Assembly (NCBI GenBank): GCA_029210865.1 | Contig: JARGGE010000136.1 | Span: 1 to 7,205, forward strand | DNA from: Trueperaceae bacterium | GTDB lineage: Bacteria; Deinococcota; Deinococci; Deinococcales; Trueperaceae | Direction: 5' to 3' | DNA: 7,205 nt | Position numbers and translations under genes: made by a program | Shown: positions 5,694 through 7,205 of the stretch, piece by piece | How the letters are laid out: each line of letters opens with the position of its first letter | Position numbering within the stretch: the first letter of the stretch is position 1 | Notes under the pieces: generated by a model | What the model saw: only the letters and a program-made list of their open reading frames with translations | What the model was told of the DNA's origin: nothing | Database searches by the model: none

Positions 5694-7205
5694 GGGTGCG
5701 CGTCGCGTCCGCCGGCACCGGCAAGACCACCGCCCTGGTCGCCCGGGTGCTGCAGCTCGTCGACGAGGGGGTACCGCTGCGGCGCGTCGCGGGGGTGACC
5801 TACACGCGCACCGCCGCCGCCGAGCTGCGCCAGCGCACCGGCGAGGGCATCGCGGCGGTGCTGCACGAGGGGCGCTTCCTAGGCGATCTCGTCGTCCCCG
5901 ACCCGGCGCACCGACCGCGTTTCGAGGAGGCCGCGCGCGAGCTCGGCGGCGCCACGCTCGCGACGATCCACGGCTTCCTGATCGCCGCGTTGCGTCTGGT
6001 CGCCCCGGCGCTCGCGATCGACCCGGCGTTCGTGCTGCAGGGCGAGGCGGAGGCCATCGCGGCGTACGAGGAGGAGGTCCGCAGCCTGCAGTTCCTCGCT
6101 CAGGAGCGCGACCACCCGCTCGCCGACGTCGTCGCGCGCCTGGGAAGCGAGGCCCTGCCGCAGGCGCTCGCCCTGTTCGCCCGCCGCTCGCTCGCCCTCG
6201 AGCTGCACCCGGCGGACGCCGCGGCCGAGGACCTGCTGCGGCTTCACGAGGCGGCGTACGAGCGCCTCGCGCGCCGGACCGGCGCGGCCCGCCTCGCCCC
6301 GTCGGAGGTCGAGCGCGCCGCGGTCCGTTTCGCGCGGACGTCCGCGCTGGTGGCGCGGGTGGTGGCGCGCTACCCGGTCGTGTTGGTCGACGAGTACCAG
6401 GACGTGAACCCGCTCCAGGGGCGGCTCTTCGAGGCCCTCGAGGACGCGGGCGCACGGGTCGAGGTGGTGGGCGACCCGAAGCAGTCGATCTACGGCTTCC
6501 GCCAAGCGGACGTGGCCGTGTTCCGGCGTGGGGCGGTCGCCGCCGCCGCCGCGGGCACGCTCGACCCGCCGCTCACGCGCACCCGTCGCCACGCGCGGCG
6601 CATCGCGACCTTCCTCAACCACCTCACCGGCACGCTCGGCGACGCCGGGCTCGGCTTCGCGCGCGACGAGGCGCCCGACGTGGCGCCGGCGGGCCCGCAG
6701 GTCGCGATCGAGGGGCGCGTGGAGCTGCACTGGTGGCGCGACGAGGAGCGGGGCGTCGACGCGCTGCGGCCGGCCGAGGGCGCCTGGCTGGGTGCCCGCC
6801 TGCGCGCGCTGCACGACGTGGAAGGGCGCCCGTGGCGCTCGATGGCGGTGGTGGCGCGGTCGCACGCCGTGCTCGAGCGCACGGCGCGGGCGTTGCGCGC
6901 GGCGGGCGTGCCGAGCGTGGTGCGGCAGGGGCGCGGCTACTTCGAGCGACCCGAGGTGCGCGACCTGGTCCACGCGGTCCGCGTCGCCGTCGACCCGCGC
7001 GGCGCCTCGCTGGCGGCCTGGTTGCGCGGTCCGTTCGGCGACGCCGGGGTCGCCTTCGCCGCCGAGGCGGTGCGGGCCACCGGCCAGGTCGGTGCCGCCG
7101 GCGGCGGTGTCGGCGCCGACGACGGGAGGCGATGCGTGGGCCGGGAGCGCCAGGGCCAGCGTGAGCAGGAGCGCCCTCACAGGGGGATGTTCCCGTGCTT
7201 CTTGG
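5690..7205 (+). CDS. addA: AddA/RecB-like UvrD-family helicase, 3' part missing
   Basis: This is a superfamily 1A DNA helicase, probably the motor of an AddAB-type end-resection complex with the preceding gene. GTG at 5690 overlaps the upstream TGA as GTGA. Motifs in order: I ASAGTGKTT (6-14, Lys12), Ia GVTYTRTAAAELRQR, Ib ATIHGF, II LVDEYQD (Asp234, Glu235), III GDPKQSIYGFRQAD (261-274), IV LTRTRRHARR (from 295), and the later SMAVVARSH...GVPSVVRQG...FERPEVRDL segment. The N-terminus has no room for a Q motif, as in RecB rather than classical AddA. The frame stays open to the window edge, but helicase-like sequence fades after LAAWLRGPFGDAG (near 7045-7085) and the last ~100 bases belong to opposite-strand genes. 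Motifs V and VI and any C-terminal nuclease domain are absent, so this copy as written could not be a complete helicase. Full-length relatives are roughly 800-1,200 residues. Confidence 0.8.
   Translation, partial: MRVRVASAGTGKTTALVARVLQLVDEGVPLRRVAGVTYTRTAAAELRQRTGEGIAAVLHEGRFLGDLVVPDPAHRPRFEEAARELGGATLATIHGFLIAALRLVAPALAIDPAFVLQGEAEAIAAYEEEVRSLQFLAQERDHPLADVVARLGSEALPQALALFARRSLALELHPADAAAEDLLRLHEAAYERLARRTGAARLAPSEVERAAVRFARTSALVARVVARYPVVLVDEYQDVNPLQGRLFEALEDAGARVEVVGDPKQSIYGFRQADVAVFRRGAVAAAAAGTLDPPLTRTRRHARRIATFLNHLTGTLGDAGLGFARDEAPDVAPAGPQVAIEGRVELHWWRDEERGVDALRPAEGAWLGARLRALHDVEGRPWRSMAVVARSHAVLERTARALRAAGVPSVVRQGRGYFERPEVRDLVHAVRVAVDPRGASLAAWLRGPFGDAGVAFAAEAVRATGQVGAAGGGVGADDGRRCVGRERQGQREQERPHRGMFPCFL
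7094..7120. repeat. Two adjacent perfect 12-base palindromes
   Basis: GCCGCCGGCGGC (7094-7105) and GTCGGCGCCGAC (7109-7120) are each identical to their own reverse complement and are separated by GGT. They lie where recognisable plus-strand helicase sequence stops and the minus-strand signal-peptide gene begins. GC-rich DNA makes such palindromes more likely by chance, so a role is not proven. Confidence 0.6.
7109..7180 (-). CDS. Start of a secreted-protein gene (signal peptide only, broken)
   Basis: Read on the minus strand, GTG at 7180 starts MRALLLTLALALPAHA followed by SPPVVGAD. This is a compact Sec signal peptide: Arg2, a hydrophobic core at residues 4-12, and a type I signal peptidase site after A-H-A at 14-16. 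The GTG overlaps the TGA of the upstream gene by 4 bases, so it looks like a real, coupled gene. Beyond about residue 24 the frame stays open for some 400 more residues, but its sequence is merely the antisense of the helicase, rich in Arg and His, so the mature domain is missing. The function cannot be told from the signal peptide. Confidence 0.5.
7177..7205 (-). CDS. C-terminal end of an acyl-CoA carboxylase carboxyltransferase (beta) subunit
   Basis: Only eight complete codons are in the window, KKHGNIPL followed by TGA; the partial codon before them ends in CC, compatible with Pro. A (P)KKHGNIPL terminus is characteristic of the carboxyltransferase subunit of propionyl-/methylmalonyl-CoA and related biotin-dependent carboxylases (PccB/AccD5/MmdA family), where it is highly conserved. 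The gene would continue to the right of the window. Its stop overlaps the GTG of the secreted-protein gene by 4 bases. The call depends on a short motif, so it is suggestive, not secure. Confidence 0.6.

Noticed and set aside
2337..6455. 1,372-residue minus-strand ORF
   Set aside because: It runs antisense through the DUF255, addB and addA genes with Arg/Pro/Ala-rich composition and no domain signature; long antisense frames are expected at this GC content.
5482..7164. 560-residue plus-strand ORF overlapping the helicase
   Set aside because: It is an Arg/Gly/Pro-rich shifted frame. The frame starting at GTG 5690 carries all helicase motifs.
5879..7180. 433-residue minus-strand ORF starting with a signal peptide
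   Set aside because: Only the first ~24 residues look like protein. The rest is the antisense of the helicase, whose plus-strand frame contains ordered motifs I to IV.

Overview
This is a very GC-rich bacterial segment with genes packed almost end to end and strong G/C bias at third codon positions. The two divergent genes in the middle each have a TANNNT box exactly 5 bases before an ATG and no ribosome-binding site, the pattern of leaderless transcripts common in Deinococcota and Actinomycetota. I lean weakly to one of these phyla; the sequence alone does not settle it. The start and end look like arbitrary edges of a contig or of a metagenomic fragment.

Layout. (1) Bases 58-243 (+) hold a 61-residue small ORF behind a good Shine-Dalgarno sequence. 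Its sequence resembles the C-terminal tail of parvulin/SurA-type peptidyl-prolyl isomerases. (2) Bases 244-360 are a convergent intergenic gap with a strong hairpin at 272-298 that probably terminates transcription. (3) Bases 361-996 (-) encode pyridoxamine 5'-phosphate oxidase (PdxH). (4) Bases 997-1029 are a 33-base divergent spacer with two facing leaderless-type promoters. (5) Bases 1030-3180 (+) encode a DUF255 thioredoxin-fold/six-hairpin glycosidase-like protein (YyaL/SPATA20 family). (6) Bases 3171-5693 (+) encode an AddB-like protein with a Walker A motif and a four-cysteine iron-sulfur staple, but its nuclease active site appears eroded. (7) Bases 5690-7205 (+) hold the first half of an AddA/RecB-like UvrD-family helicase. 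(8) The last ~100 bases, read on the minus strand, show the C-terminal end of an acyl-CoA carboxylase carboxyltransferase subunit (ending KKHGNIPL) overlapping by 4 bases the start of a secreted-protein gene (signal peptide only).

The three plus-strand genes overlap by 10 and 4 bases and look like one translationally coupled unit. Its core is an AddAB-type helicase-nuclease, which processes double-strand DNA ends for recombination. The first gene of the unit has no obvious link to DNA repair.

Two points deserve most attention. The AddB-like nuclease domain keeps its iron-sulfur cysteines but has Arg and Thr where the catalytic Asp and Lys of the D-x-K motif should be. And near 7085-7129 the plus-strand helicase is cut off before motifs V and VI and meets, head-on, a minus-strand signal-peptide gene that is cut off at the same place. 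Two perfect 12-base palindromes lie at that join. This is either a real rearrangement or an assembly chimera. I found no CRISPR array, tRNA, rRNA or insertion sequence, and no clear evidence of an entirely new system.
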